The translations under genes and the position numbers were made by a program. A DNA stretch of 64,000 nucleotides. It comes from Agrocybe praecox (Eukaryota > Basidiomycota > Agaricomycetes > Agaricales > Agrocybaceae). This document shows positions 10,673 to 22,260 of this stretch, piece by piece. The first letter of the stretch is position 1. Every line of letters begins with the position of its first letter. The notes under the pieces were generated by a model. That model saw nothing but the letters and a program-made list of their open reading frames with translations. It ran no database searches and was not told the origin of the DNA. The stretch covers positions 3,534,001 through 3,598,000 of the forward strand of contig OZ024846.1 of NCBI GenBank assembly GCA_964017145.1, given 5' to 3'.

Positions 10673-11332
10673 TTAAACTGAACAAAAGTATAAACAAAAA
10701 AAACGACGAAAGGCACTTGGTATAAGTTTGTAAGGATTTGATAGACTGGATGCCTCATAAACTGTCTCAAATACGATGTCAAAGAGCTTGTCACCAGAAA
10801 AGCTGTCAAATGCACCGTACACCCTCCAGGGCTCATCTGCTCCAAATTCCAGCGACATGCTCCGTCGTGGATCAATAAAAAAAATCAACCCATACTCTTT
10901 CACATAATAGTTAACTCCTGTTGTAATGGTGTCCCTGGAATGGCCTGGGAAAAGTGTCCATATGTTCCGGTCTGGTAATGGTCCACTGTTGTTGTGAAAC
11001 CGTCCAATATAGATCTCCTTCACATTTCTGGGCTTGTGCTCGATGTTGGCAGCGTGATTGCAGGTGTGTTCAACTCTAATGTTGCATGATAGACTCATGC
11101 ATGTAGCATCACTGCTAACCTGTATGGGCTTTAAAGCAATAGGGGTTGTGGTGTGTGGTGTATTAGGTGTAGAAACCAAAGTTGAGTGTATCAGACGGAG
11201 AGGATGCCCTAAAGATTTATTCTTTGCAGTAGAGTGCATGTGTGATGGAAGAAGAGGAGATATGGATGGTGTTGTGCCTAGTGTGTAGCTGATAGCAGTA
11301 GGCATAGTTAGAAAAGATGATGACGGTGACAT
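10673..11332 (-). CDS. unknown protein, 219 residues
   Basis: ATG at 11332, stop at 10673. The N-terminal 70 residues are Ser/Thr/Pro-rich (LPSHMHSTAKNKSLGHPLRL). The C-terminal 120 are better ordered (KEIYIGRFHNNSGPLPDRN, WTLFPGHSRDTITTGVNYYV, DEPWRVYGAFDSFSGDKLFD). No motif known to me; no membrane segment. It converges with the plus-strand gene ending at 10479. An exon upstream is possible because the N-terminal part is of low complexity. Confidence 0.45.
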   Translation of the reverse strand: MSPSSSFLTMPTAISYTLGTTPSISPLLPSHMHSTAKNKSLGHPLRLIHSTLVSTPNTPHTTTPIALKPIQVSSDATCMSLSCNIRVEHTCNHAANIEHKPRNVKEIYIGRFHNNSGPLPDRNIWTLFPGHSRDTITTGVNYYVKEYGLIFFIDPRRSMSLEFGADEPWRVYGAFDSFSGDKLFDIVFETVYEASSLSNPYKLIPSAFRRFFCLYFCSV

Positions 11333-11602
11333 TGCAGTTCCAAGAGAAAATTGGAAAGGCTTTCTTTTGTACCCGAACCAAAAAAAAAAAAGCGAAAAAG
11401 CCTATCATTTCTTAGCATTTGTCTCAGAGCCAGAAGTGTATACCAATGTGCTTATAATAGTATGTAGCATGGGAACAAGTATGCATTGGCTACTGGTTAC
11501 ATATCAAATATTGAGAACCGCTACATTTACGCCACTAATGTGAGTTCGGTTCCTTCGAGTATATCAGCAATACATTTTTATGAGTAATTGAAAACATACT
11601 CT

Positions 11603-12106
11603 TCAACACATATATCTGTTTATACCACTTTGTTCATTGGCGATGTTGATAGGAGGAATGATTTGACTTCTGCTCAAAACCGCAAGCTGGGAATATATGG
11701 ATGGAGGATGTGTGTACCATACTGTTTGTGATTCTGCTATTCCTGCTACTTCTGGCTCTTCATGTGGCAAAGTGAGCCAGGAAATGATGTAGCAAAGTCG
11801 GCGATAGATTCCAAGCGACACCCATTGCAGTGGAACCGAAATGCTGATATAGCTCCCAGGAACCGTTGGCCCAAATGGATCAACTGTGTAACACACAAAT
11901 CCTCGCTTGTGAATCTCTGGAAATATAAGCCTCCCATTTCCACCAGAAACTGGAGTTCCCCCCTGAAACAATCGCACCCACATTCCATTGTGGAGTGTGC
12001 TGCTTGGTTTGGCATTGAGCTTCTAGTGCGTAATAGGTGCTGTGCCTATAAAACTTGTTTTGGCTGATCTGTGAATGAGAGAAACAGAAAGTTCAATAGG
12101 CTCCAT
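11603..12106 (-). pseudogene. unknown gene with one in-frame stop
   Basis: From ATG 12106 (MEPIELSVSLIHRSAKTSF) the frame stays coding-like through a TAG at 12025-12023 and continues in the same frame (KLNAKPSSTLHNGMWVRLFQ, ..TVDPFGPTVPGSYISISVPL.., YTHPPSIYSQLAVLSRSQII) to a stop at 11603. One substitution, for example CAG to TAG, explains the interruption. An intron cannot be excluded: CACAG at about 12085 could be an acceptor. No family recognised. Confidence 0.4.
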
Positions 12107-12633
12107 GATGATGTTCGCTGTGGCTTGTGGAAAGACTGAAACAAAAGATATGAAGATATCCTTTGTTAAATAGTCAGAGTACCATAAGCGAACAGCGAAG
12201 GTCAATCAAAAACCACTAAAAACTGATCTATTTGTCACTTCATTCCAGTAGTTCTAAAGCATCCGATTGGTGGAAATTTTTCTCTAATTCCTAGGAGATA
12301 GAGTACAAATAAAGAAAATGTTATGGCATATAAAAGCACCGTCAAATTTGCGTCAAGAGGCTCCATTTGTACTCTTTTATGCAACAATTTGGCTGGATGT
12401 TCGTGAATTTGGTGATCATGATAAGATATGAGAACGATAGCAAGGACTATTGCCATTAAAGTATGCTGAAGTAATCAGATTTCAAAAATAACTACAGTAC
12501 CAAATGGGACGACCAATTTATATTTAAAATGCACCACATGGTCATGTGTCTTGATACATGTGCTAACACAGACGCTGCAAATGCAAAGAGAGTAAACCGA
12601 TGAATTTATATGCTAACTCAATGTACTGCTTAC

Positions 12634-13750
12634 CTAATGATTTTTCAAGTTCTTCCACTCTGCAAACCCATAGAAAGAGGGTAGACGGTCCCAAATGTCT
12701 TTGGAAAGCCTTTCATAAAGCCTGTTTAAGGATGTTAAACAGGTGGAGCAGAATTTATAGTCCACAAAAAAGTCTTTTGATGTGTCGTTATGATATGGCA
12801 TTGGGGCAAAAATTAGGCCCGGCAAATCAAATAATGTGATTGGTGCCTTCATTGCGCAAGGTTTTTGTGATTTGCATGGCAGCAATGTACCAGGCTCATC
12901 TATCAGATTACTTATCTTGGATCGCACCTCTGCCATCATCATTTCCTTGCCAATTAAGCAAGTGAAGAGGGCATCCTGGTGAATCTTCTTCTCTTTTCCC
13001 CATTTAAGCAAGTTTTTCTAGGAAAATAAGTCGTCCCGATACGAGAAATAAAAGCAAAAAAGTACTCACATTATCTGCCTGGGCTAGTAAGTGATACAAC
13101 ATTGGGAGAAAGGTTTCCAACTAAAACTCATATGCCAGGTTTGTCAGAGCTGCATAGACTTGCATCTCGGGTTCCTCTTCATCATTATCGGCTACTATTG
13201 CATTAAACTTGTCGACACGAAGCTGTACACTGAATTTGCTTGGGCCTTGGATGCTTGGGTGATACGGAATCACCAATGCCATATGACGGATGATTTCTTC
13301 ACATACATGTGCAATCTCATACTTCCGACCAAGTCAAAAGAGAGAGAGCGCATGACTAAGAGGCATTGGCACTTCAAAACCATATGTTCTGTCGCACAAA
13401 TTAATTAGTGATGACAATTCATGAAATATATTCTGAACTGACTTCTGGTTCTCGTAAATCCACAAAATCATGTAACAAATATCTTCTGCACTGTTGGATA
13501 GGAAGACAATTGGACAGCCTTCAAATGTCGCATCCAGAATATCTTGTGGGTTAGCACTTGTAGGTTGTGGTATGCGTAGCATATCCGCAAAGACCTTTGA
13601 GTGCAGTGCAAGAACCGTGTAGTGGATACGAAACAGTGTGTTCTCTGCCTGAAGAACAAGAGTGCCATCATCGAACCACAGAGATGATCGTGCTAAGGAG
13701 TCCAAAGCTTGTGTCGGAGCTATAGTGTTGCCAGAATTATTAGATGACAT
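12634..13750 (-). pseudogene. BTB/POZ domain protein with two in-frame stops
   Basis: ATG at 13750 begins MSSNNSGN; residues about 18-90 form a BTB/POZ domain (SSLWFDDGTLVLQAENTLFR, VFADMLRIPQ, CPIVFLSNSAEDICYMILWI), a protein-interaction fold common in basidiomycetes. After DRTYGFEVPMPLSHALSLF comes TGA (13336-13334), and the same frame continues with LGRKYEIAHVCEEIIRHM, which belongs to the family. After LTNLAYEF a TAG (13123-13121) is again followed in frame by LETFLPMLYHLLAQADN. A 52 bp intron (13018-13069, GTGAGT...CTAG) leads into an exon ending with the family's Cys-containing tail (KFCSTCLTSLNRLYERLSKD, WDRLPSFYGFAEW). Everything except the two stops is in register, so this is a recent pseudogene or a recoded transcript. 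Confidence 0.75.
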
Positions 13751-13921
13751 GACAGTGATGCAAGGCTGGAAAGGAGTGGTTTCTTCAAGGTTTCTTTTGG
13801 TTTGAGTATTTAACGGGAATATAAAAGGTGTACAGGGCCCGGAACCTTGCTTAATTTCTACGCGCATGTCATCAAGGACATGCATGACATAACAATTAGC
13901 CACGGGCTGTTGCCCAGACAA

Positions 13922-15700
13922 TTCTTATTAATTAGGTCAATATCCTGTTCCAAATTCTTTTATCATTTCAGATTCTGCATATTCCCATATTCCTGTGTCC
14001 AGGAACCGCCCGTAGGGAAATTTAACGGGAATAGGTAACGGAACTTGAAATACGGAACTTGAAATTCCATTCAAGTCGTTTCAAACTCCGACCACGTGAT
14101 GTTTTGATGTACAATTTTTGGCGATTCCGTTGCTCTTTCTTCCATTCCTTCATCATCATCCTTCACCATTGTGCCTGCTTTGCCTCAAACGTCAATTTTA
14201 CGGAGATATAGTGCTTGCTGGTCATCATCACCAAGACCACGGTGTCATCTGCTGGATAATTGGGAGCATTTCGTCTGGGGGGGACCGGGATTCATGGACA
14301 TGAACGATAATTGGTAAGATATGTGCTACTATTGCTATTTGCCTTTTCTTGCTTCCACGAACTAATCAGGATGTAAGGGGATGTATTAGTAGGCAGTACA
14401 TTTGCCCTTGACAGATACAGGTGTGGCCCTCTAACCTAAATTGAGGTTATTCATGAGTCGGTGAGTAAGAACGGGTATTTGGGCCTCGAAAACGTGTACT
14501 AAAATGATTTTTATGCTATGCTTTTCGCAGGTATGTTCAATAATTATCGTCTTTCTGTCAATGGTGGTGTACGCGACGAAGGAAATAGATGTTTGCAGGC
14601 ATATTTTAAGTGAGAGGGCAGTTATTTTTTAGGTAGCGGTTTTCAAGGAAAGCGGATTTTATCAACATTTATGATTCAGTTTAGTATCTGTACGTTATAT
14701 TTGTAGTCTAGAATGTGAATGTGTATATAATACACAATAAAAATGATTTTCTCTACGCACAAGTCCTTGCAAGCGTTTCCCAAGTATCTATGTATTGGTC
14801 TAATGTAATGTGCTTGGGGTGATTTGGTGTCGTTGGCGGCACTCTAGGATCCGGCTTCTTTTTTTGGCCAAGTCAAAATATTTGGCGTCGTTGGCATTAC
14901 TTGGCATACTCGTCGGCCTTGGACAAGCGCGCCTACAAATCTGTGATCTTCCTGATGAAGCCAGAAAGGCCGAGAAGCAGCTTGCCAAAAGAGAGAAGAC
15001 GAAAAGCGGAAAGTAGGGAGGAAGGAACTTAAAAGGGCAGTTACACCTTTGAGGAGGTTGAATATCCTCTTCGATTGCAGTAAAGCGGGACAGACACCAG
15101 AAGAAGGGAGAGGAGAAAAAGGAAAAAATCTAGACGACAATCAAAGGAAGAGTGTCGTTGCTTTGTAACAGCGCACCAGAGCGGAAAAAGGTTATATCAA
15201 TACTTTGAGTGTTTGACATTGAGGGTTGAGTGTTCCAGCGAGTGCACCGGAAGCCAGTTAGAACAAGAATGAATTTAACATTTAGTGATCATCGCGGTCG
15301 TACTCTATACAAGTTGTACGTAATACAAAATGAGGATTAAATATCGGGCATCAAGTATCAGAGACAAAAGGAAAAAGAGTAATGAACATAAAGCCAGCGC
15401 ATAGCAGAATGACGGAATAATGGATTTATAGTTATGATTAAGTCCAAAAAAGAAGTATATACGATGTACAGGAGAGCGAGGATAATGTGTGATGAAAAAA
15501 TGAAAAGAAGAGGAAAGAGGTAAATATAAAAATAAGACAAGGAAAATAGGAAAAGGGGAAAGATGAGAAGAAAGAGGAAAAGAGGAAAGGGAAAAATGAC
15601 GTGAGCATCAGATGCAGGATGGTACAGATGGCTGGATAGAAAGAAATGTAGGCGGAGGGAGAGGCGGGGATACTGGTTGTGAGGAGATGATGGATGGTTG
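13922..15700. other. gene-poor stretch
   Basis: No coding frame I can support. Open frames at 14800-15140 overlap on both strands and have no convincing composition; 15540-15600 is A/G-rich on the plus strand. Confidence 0.4.
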
Positions 15701-15729
15701 ATGAATCAATCAAGGTTGAATATTGAATA

Positions 15730-16419
15730 TTGAATGACATCTTCAGAGAAGGGAGGGAGACGAGGACGTGGGATACGAGAGTACAGCCAGAGAGAGGAGG
15801 CACAGTAGATGGGGGCCTAGAACGAGAGGAAGGATGGTTACGTTTGGAGACAAGGACAAGGACGAAGACCACGACAACCTGGGCGCCCCTGATCGTGGTT
15901 TTGGTGCCAATAGTGGCGGTCGTGTTGGCGATGTTACTGGTAATAGTAGTGTTGACGAGAGATGCGCAAGAATAATAGGTGTGCGCGGACAGGATGGTTA
16001 GGGCGTCATGACGATTTATATGGCCATGTCAGTGTCAACGTTCAATGTGAGCGTGTAGGCTTGAGGCCAGAAGGTCGCTGGATGTATGAGAAACGAGGGG
16101 AAGGAGGACTAACAATGATTAATGATGCATTGATGAGTAAGGTGGTGAAATTGTCGAGGGTGGGTCGTGGATCCAGACGACGACAAAGAGAGACCCAGGG
16201 ATGTCAAGGGATGGTGAAAAAATCCAATGAACCCCTTTCCCCCATTCCCACAGCCAAGCTGCCTAAACACACCCCGTCAAACCATCCTCTCCAATAATGT
16301 GCACCGCACTAAAGAACAGCAGAGCCGGCAAACTCGCAAGTGAGAAGGAAAATGGAGCCAAGTTCTCCCGGATACCAAAGTGGATGGGCTTGTCGATGAC
16401 AGTAGGGAAGTACAAATTG
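15730..16419 (-). pseudogene. distal part of a decayed permease block (relic R1), beyond the retrotransposon
   Basis: Contains two modules that recur in other permease relics. One is a stretch at about 15840-15970 that is hydrophobic on + and Asn/Thr-rich on -. The other is a minus-strand piece reading FVVVWIHDPPSTI near 16160-16205 (compare FLFVWIQDPPSI at 48.2 kb and FLLFVWIHTPPSTI at 61.7 kb). Sequence at 16300-16420 continues the target site of the Ty3 element, whose other side is 25573 onward. No intact frame. Confidence 0.45.
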
Positions 16420-16423
16420 ACGT

Positions 16424-16596
16424 TGGAGCAGTCCAATCTGGCTCGCACAGTGGAAGTCTCGTCAGAAGGTGTTCTATTATTGGTGACCAGCGTGCACTGC
16501 TGACCGTCACCGGCGATTACCGCAACTAGTCCCTAATCTGTATCTAATCTGTAATGCTATCTAATCCAGTACCGCGTGGCAGGTTGCACTGCCACA
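16424..16596 (-). repeat. 3' LTR of the Ty3/Gypsy element
   Basis: 173 bp, TGGAGCAG...CTGCCACA, beginning TG and ending CA, matching 25396-25568 except for one base. Preceded by ACGT, the target duplication. Confidence 0.93.
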
Positions 16597-16640
16597 TGTG
16601 CCCCCCCTTTTACTTAGCAACGCCCTTGTTGCATACCCCT

Positions 16641-19531
16641 CTAGCAGTCCCTTCCTCTAGCAGTCCTTTCCTCAGGTGTACTACCATCTTCGTGATCTTC
16701 CTGGGCATCGTACCATACATCCTCTTCAACCTCCGAGTCCACACTAACTTGGTTCTCATCCTGTGAGTTTTCCGGGCTAGATTCCTTATCTTTGCCCTCT
16801 TGCTGACCATCTATGTCACTTCCTTCCTCATCTCTTGCCACTCTATCTGTGTGTCCCTCTCTCTGGCACCACTCCTCTTCAATTGCTTTCTGTGTACTCT
16901 CAAGCTCCGTGCCAGCACGGGGAATAAACTGCCGCAGCCGCCGGGAACTGAAGTTGCCCCCAATAGGCAGACCTTCCAATGTTTGAAGTTTGTAGGAATT
17001 TTGGTTGCGGCTGACGACACGTCTCGGGGCAGAGAATTTTGGTAAGAGCTTCCTGTCTGTTGTAAATGTGTAATCTAAGTCGCTCCTGTACACTTGCACT
17101 AGGTCGCCTGCTTTGAACGTGACTTCCTGCGGTGGGCTGGCAAGGACTTTCTTATCGAATGCAGCCTTACGACGGAGGCTGTGATCCACCATTTGCGCAT
17201 AGCCGTCAAATCGTTGCTGGTTTACATAGGCAAGCTGCACCTCCACTTCGTCGAGCGTGGGTTCAGATATGATTTCGGCTAGTGGTGTCGGTTTTGTGTT
17301 AATAACAAGACCCAGGATTAATTCGTTCGGCGAGTATTTCAGATTTGGCAGGATTCGGTTATTGATGTACCTTATTGCAGTATCTAGGTGGTCTGGCCAA
17401 TTTGCCGGGACGTCCATGGCATTGTATTCGTCCTCACCTAAATCTGGAGCACACATACGTTTCAAACGATCCAGTAGGATTTTGTTCATGCCTTCAAGGA
17501 GGCCGTTGACCCATGGTGAGTATGCTGGGCATATCTGTAGCATTGTTCCTCGCTTCTCACATTCTTCACGCAGCTCTCGATTGTCAAATTCTGGACCGCC
17601 ATCGACCATGAGTGTTTCGGAGGGTGTAAACATGTCACATATGTCGCCGTAACTCTTCTTGGATGATTTACCCGTAGCTGCTGACTTGAGTTTTGTTACC
17701 CACAGACTTTGTGAGTACAGATCCATCCACATTGATAGTTTAACAAAGCCGCCTTTTCCTTTAGGCATTGACAGTGTATCGGCGACCATGAGTTCAAAGG
17801 GGTGTCGCCTTGTGATTGGTTCGAGAAGGGAATGAAGGTGCGTCGAACCGAAGCTTTTACATTTCCCGCAGTTCATGATGGCTTCCGTGATGGACTTGTC
17901 GAGGTGTGGACTGGTGATCGTATCCATCAGTATTGCCTTGATGTTGTCGCGATGGAAGTGTCCATTGTTCCGGTGGATTTCGTATGCCAGTGTCCTTGTT
18001 TCCTCCTGTGTAACACATTCTATCCTTGGCCTTGCTCTCACTGACCCATCTCCAACTTTCCACAGCCATCCTCCTTCTATCAGGTACCCTTCTGCCTTAT
18101 GTTTTGCCCTCTTCCTTGTACGTAAGCTCTTGCCATGGTCCAACTCGAGTATTGAATCGATTATTTCTAGGAACACCTTCTCTTTTGTGAACCAATTTCT
18201 TAATGCCATGTAAATGGATTCTGTGTGTGATGTTTCTATCTGAAAAACATCATTGGTCAGTCCCATACGTGCCTCCCAATCTTCGCTAACAGTCCACTCG
18301 TGTCCGTCACCATCTTCGTGTGGTAAGTTTACGAACATTCGGCTTAGGCCGTCAGCCACTAGGTTGAGTTTTCCAGGTCGGTGTCTGACGTCCACTATGT
18401 TGTAGGCTAGTACTGCGTCTCTCCAGCGAGCGTGAGTCGAGTTCAGTGTTGAGCTAAGGAGGTGGTCCCGAAGAGCCTGACAATCTGTTTCTAGTTCGAT
18501 TGGATAACCCCATATTGTGTCGACAAATTTATCGAGGGTATATTTCAGTGCAGCAAATTCTAGGATAAACGGTTTGTACTTCTCTTCGGTAGCTGAAGTT
18601 TGTTTTGAAATAAAAGCAATAGGGTGCATCACTATCTTTTCGGTGCCATTCGGAAGAACTGTTGTAAACCTTTGTGTCAGCATACCCGCAAATCCATATT
18701 TGCAACCATCTGTGGTTACGACGAAAGGAGTGCCATCAAACTTTGGCCCCTTCAGGACTGGTTCACTTGTGAGTGCTACCTTCAGACGAAGAAATGCTTT
18801 GTTATGTTGTTCGTTCCAGAGGCTGGCTAATGAATATCCTTTCATAGCCCGATTATAGGCTGCTTTACCCTTCAGTTTCGGAAGTTCGAGGTTCCGAACT
18901 AGGTCTGTTAACAGCTGAGCCATGGTGGAATATCCTTTCATCAGAGTTCGAAAATAGCCTGCTAGACCGAGGAAAGAGCCTAAGTTCTGTAAGTCAGCAG
19001 GTGTTTTCCAGTTGACGATTGCCGTTAATTTTGTTAAGTCAGGTTTAATTCCATCTGGTCCTATGCGAGCTCCAGCAAACGTAGCTTCTGTCATAAAGAA
19101 CCTCGATTTAGATGCCGAGAGGGATAATCCAGTTTCGCGTGTCCGTTGAAGTAATTGTCGTGTATTAGCAAGGAATTCATCGAAATGATCACCTGCCATG
19201 CCACCGTCATCAACGAACAGTTCAATTAGGGTGCCAACCAGATCGCCTAGTGCCCGTGCTGTCATTTCGGAGAAGGTTGATGGAGCACCGGTCAAACCGA
19301 AGGGCATGTGTTTATAGGAGAAGTATCCACGTCCCTCGACATAGAAGCATACATAGGGCCTGTCTTTGGGTTTGATTTCACATGTATGGAACCCGTTCGC
19401 AAAGTCGAACACAGTAACCCAATGATGTCCACTCAATGATTGCTGTTTCGGACGAATATCACCCTGCAGCATTGGTGGTACCTTTGTGACTTTGTTCAGT
19501 TCTGCGAAGTCTTGGCAGACTCGCCATTTTG
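16641..19531 (-). CDS. pol: pol, 3' part: RT, RNase H, integrase
   Basis: Continuous minus-strand frame from the transposon junction to a stop at 16641. It opens in RT (WRVCQDFAELNKVTKVPP), then YKHMPFGLTGAPSTF and the catalytic FVDDGG. RNase H follows (PFVVTTDGCKYGFAGMLTQ, FAALKYTLDKF). The integrase has a zinc-binding H..H..CGKC region and the DDE triad in VADTLSM, LMVDGGPEFDN and NGLLEGMNK. The C-terminal tail has the GDLVQVYRSDLDYTF chromo-proximal motif and an acidic end. No stop or frameshift is present, so this half is intact. The N-terminal half of RT lies beyond the insertion at 19532-22260; with one target copy and the insert ignored, the frame is continuous (..EAQTKW/RVCQDF..). Confidence 0.92.
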
Positions 19532-19944
19532 GAGGTCTTTACCCTCCCCCCCCTTTTCTCATTGGAATCCAGGTTCATTCCAGGATTCAGGATGGATTCC
19601 AGTGGATTCCAGAGTGAATTTCAAGACACAATTCTCTGCCATTTTGTATGGGAGGACCCACCATGGATTCCACCAGGATTCCAACTGGAATCCGTTGAAT
19701 TACCCATTCCAGGTGGAATATTCCACCTTGGTTCCAGCAGAATGTGCGGAATGTAGGTGGAATTTAGGTAGAATCCAAGTGGAATCCAACATATAGCAGA
19801 CAAATTGGCCGGAATCCACTAGAAATACACTATATACCATTAGATATGACCCGTTTGAGGCCATTCCAATGGAATACGATGGAATCCAATTAGATTGAGG
19901 GCACCATTGCTCTTATTTTAATTATTAATAGGAAAAAAAAAAAA

Positions 19945-20020
19945 GCACACCAGCGAGAATCGAACACTCGACCCCGAGAACACCGAGGGTGCACGATATA
20001 CCACCTGTGCCACAAAGGCT
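19945..20020 (-). tRNA. degenerate tRNA-like sequence (tRNA-Asn-like or SINE head)
   Basis: On the minus strand there is a Pol III A box (TGGCACAGGTGG), a D arm pairing GCAC/GTGC, an anticodon arm CCTCG-GTGTTCT-CGGGG that would present GTT (Asn), and a B box (GTGTTCGATTC), followed by a long T run typical of Pol III termination. The T stem has mismatches and the acceptor stem does not pair, so a functional tRNA is unlikely. Being inside a transposon, it is more probably a tRNA pseudogene or the head of a SINE. Confidence 0.4.
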
Positions 20021-20169
20021 TATAGAAACATTTAAAACGTGAGGTATACATACCACCTTTTTCGGCATGTCTCGGCACGGCTCAAACGTGACTGATGGCA
20101 ACGCCGTTTGGTTGCCACCTCACCTCTTTCTCTCCCACCACCACTACCACTTCGTCCCGCACCACCACG

Positions 20170-20375
20170 TCGCTCCCCACTCCCCAACGACGACGGCAGC
20201 GACAACACCCACGACGACGACGACACAGCGACGCCAACGACGACACAGCGACGACACGCACATCAGCGACGACGGCACGCCGACGACGATGACGACGATG
20301 ACTCGACGACGACACGATGGCAGGGTGACGACGACGACGACGACGACGACACGAGCCACGACGAAGATGACTCGC
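20170..20375. repeat. GAC/CGA-rich low-complexity tract (left)
   Basis: Dense (gac)n with interruptions, mainly 20188-20375. It produces long open frames in most phases of both strands (poly-Asp, poly-Thr, poly-Arg, poly-Val), which I do not regard as genes. Confidence 0.8.
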
Positions 20376-20389
20376 CAACCAGCCAGTGC

Positions 20390-21230
20390 GGACAGATTTA
20401 TGCATCAAGTTCTGGTAATTGCCCAATTAAGGTGATGCATCCACAGTGGCCGTGGCCTAGTGGCCCAAATTCATGTATCAAGCCCTCTGGCTGGCTTATT
20501 GTGACTGTTTGTGACTTATCACCTGATAGTCATGTGTTTATATTTGATGGGATCAAAATCTATGCACATGACTTTTTGCTTGCCTCTATTTACATGTTTG
20601 GGCTCCACTCATATGTTTATATGGCCTCAAATACAAACAAACAATAAATAATAATGTTAGCAGGCAGGGGCATGCAGGATACAAAACAAACAAGGCCTTT
20701 GAGTGATGTCACATCCAAACAACCCAATAAGGCAAGAGGACTTTGGACTTTGAGATTTTGAGATAAAGGCCTTTGATGGATGATAGATGGGACTGAGATA
20801 AGACTAGATAAAAGATAAGTCTATTTTTAGCGCGATCTATTTTTAGAACACTTTACATATTTGATTAGTTCAAGCCTAAAACGGTATAGAACACATTTTT
20901 TGATGATTTTAGAATTTATTTTTAGCTTGCTATAAATATTTCAATCTTTTATTTTGATTTGTATCCGGCTTTCCACGGATATTTTGCGTTTTGTGGCTGA
21001 ACCGTTGATTATTATGTAATAAAAAATATTTAGCATAACTTTTGAATTTTTCTCTACAACTTTGATTTTTGGTGGCTGTGCACCAGATCACATGATTTTT
21101 ACATGACTACAGCTCTCTAGTCACTGTCAGTCACCCTGATACATGACTTTGGGCCTTGTGGCCATTTCCGCTGTGGATGCATCACCTTAATTGGGCAACT
21201 ACCAGGAACTCATGCATGATTCTGTCAGTA
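20390..21230. mobile_element. nested TIR element within the DNA transposon
   Basis: Inverted ends of more than 80 bp: left 'gacagatttatgcat..ttaaggtgatgcatccacag'; right (complement) 'gacagaatcatgcat..ttaaggtgatgcatccacag', with about 85% identity by eye. The interior (20567-21100) matches the element at 6354-7138. The hexamer agtgcg occurs next to both ends (20386-20391 and about 21235-21240) and could be a remnant target duplication. No coding capacity. Confidence 0.7.
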
Positions 21231-21239
21231 GTTAGTGCG

Positions 21240-21620
21240 CCAACGCCAACGCCAACGACACGCCAACGACGAACGCCAGCGAACCAGCCGACAAACACGA
21301 GGCGGCGGGCATGGGCGTGACGTGGCCAGGTGAGGGGCGACGACGACGTGGCAGCGACGACCCCAACAACGTCATGCAAGCGACACCGCACGAACGACGA
21401 CGACAGGATGCCAACGACGACCCCAACAATGGCAACACGCACAACGACACAACGCCGATGCCAACGACGACGAGGCACCAACGGCAACGACCGTCGGACA
21501 TGCGTAACGGTAACGACGAATACGAGCGGCCTATGCCAGCGAACCAGCCGACGAACGCGAGGGGGCGGGGTTGGAGGCAAGGGCGTGACGTGTCGAGGGA
21601 GGGCATTTAGGACGACGACG
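21240..21620. repeat. GAC/AACG-rich low-complexity tract (right)
   Basis: Same composition and orientation as 20170-20375 (cgacgacgacgtggc, caacgacgaccccaacaa), including two copies of 'gccagcgaaccagccgac' (about 21283 and 21535). The nested element seems to have inserted into one pre-existing tract. Confidence 0.75.
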
Positions 21621-22260
21621 AGGTATGTGCCCTCACCACTCCGTTCGCTCGCTCACCGCCGCTGTCGACAGGCTGGGCCCTCTGTTCCTCCTTTCCCATC
21701 CCCTTCCTCCTCCCCACCTTCTCATCTCTCCCTATCCCCTCTCATCTCTTCTCTCTGTCCTCCCCTTTCCATATCCCCTCCCCCTTATTTTTTTCTAATT
21801 AAAAATAATTATATAAGTTTATACAAATCATGTATATTATGAATTTTCTCAATTAATTAATGAAATTTCGCTTTTTATATGTTTTTTTGTGTGATTCTCA
21901 TGTTTTTGGTGAATATTATGTTTTTTTAAACATAAATGACATGAAATTTTTTGGAATGCACCTGGAATGGTTGGAATCCAAGTGGAATCTGTTCCTATGG
22001 ACTTGTGTTAAATTTTGTTAAGTCCCACCTTACTTGGAATCCAGATGGAATGTGATTGGATTCCATTCCTATTCCATTCCACCCCAAATTGGGTCGTTGG
22101 AATCCATCTGGAATCAAGTTGGAATTGACCAGGAACACAGTTGGAATCCATATGACTTGGCTGGACTGGAGCTGGAATGGTTGGATTCCAATTGGAATCC
22201 CTGGAATTAACCTGGATTCCATGGAATCCACTTGGAATCAGGGGGGGAGGGTAAAGTACT

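Larger units (their letters stand above)
19532..22260. mobile_element. DNA transposon inserted in the retrotransposon RT
   Basis: Flanked by a perfect 9 bp duplication GCCATTTTG (19523-19531 and 22261-22269). The ends are short inverted repeats: 'aggtctttaccctcccccc' on the left, 'agtactttaccctcc' in complement on the right. Subterminal zones (19560-19890 and 21955-22245) are packed with ggaatcca/ggattcca words in both orientations. There is no transposase frame, so it is non-autonomous. A 9 bp duplication suits Mutator-like elements (8-11 bp); 8 bp hAT-type or other families cannot be excluded. It contains a nested TIR element, GAC-rich tracts and a tRNA-like sequence. Confidence 0.85.

Noticed and set aside
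15730..15975. Membrane protein encoded by the hydrophobic plus-strand frame
   Set aside because: The same low-complexity module occurs in other decayed blocks with stops and frameshifts; kept as a finding, not a gene.
16263..16448. Minus-strand open frame ending ..HIIGEDGLTGCV as a gene
   Set aside because: It crosses the 3' LTR boundary and the rest belongs to the decayed permease block; no start or conserved motif.
19930..20020. Functional tRNA-Asn gene
   Set aside because: The acceptor stem does not pair and the T stem has mismatches; only the Pol III boxes and anticodon arm look right, so it is listed as tRNA-like at low confidence.
20067..20647. Overlapping frames in the GAC-rich tracts (poly-Asp, poly-Thr, poly-Arg, poly-Val)
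   Set aside because: Low-complexity DNA within a transposon; frames are open on both strands at once.
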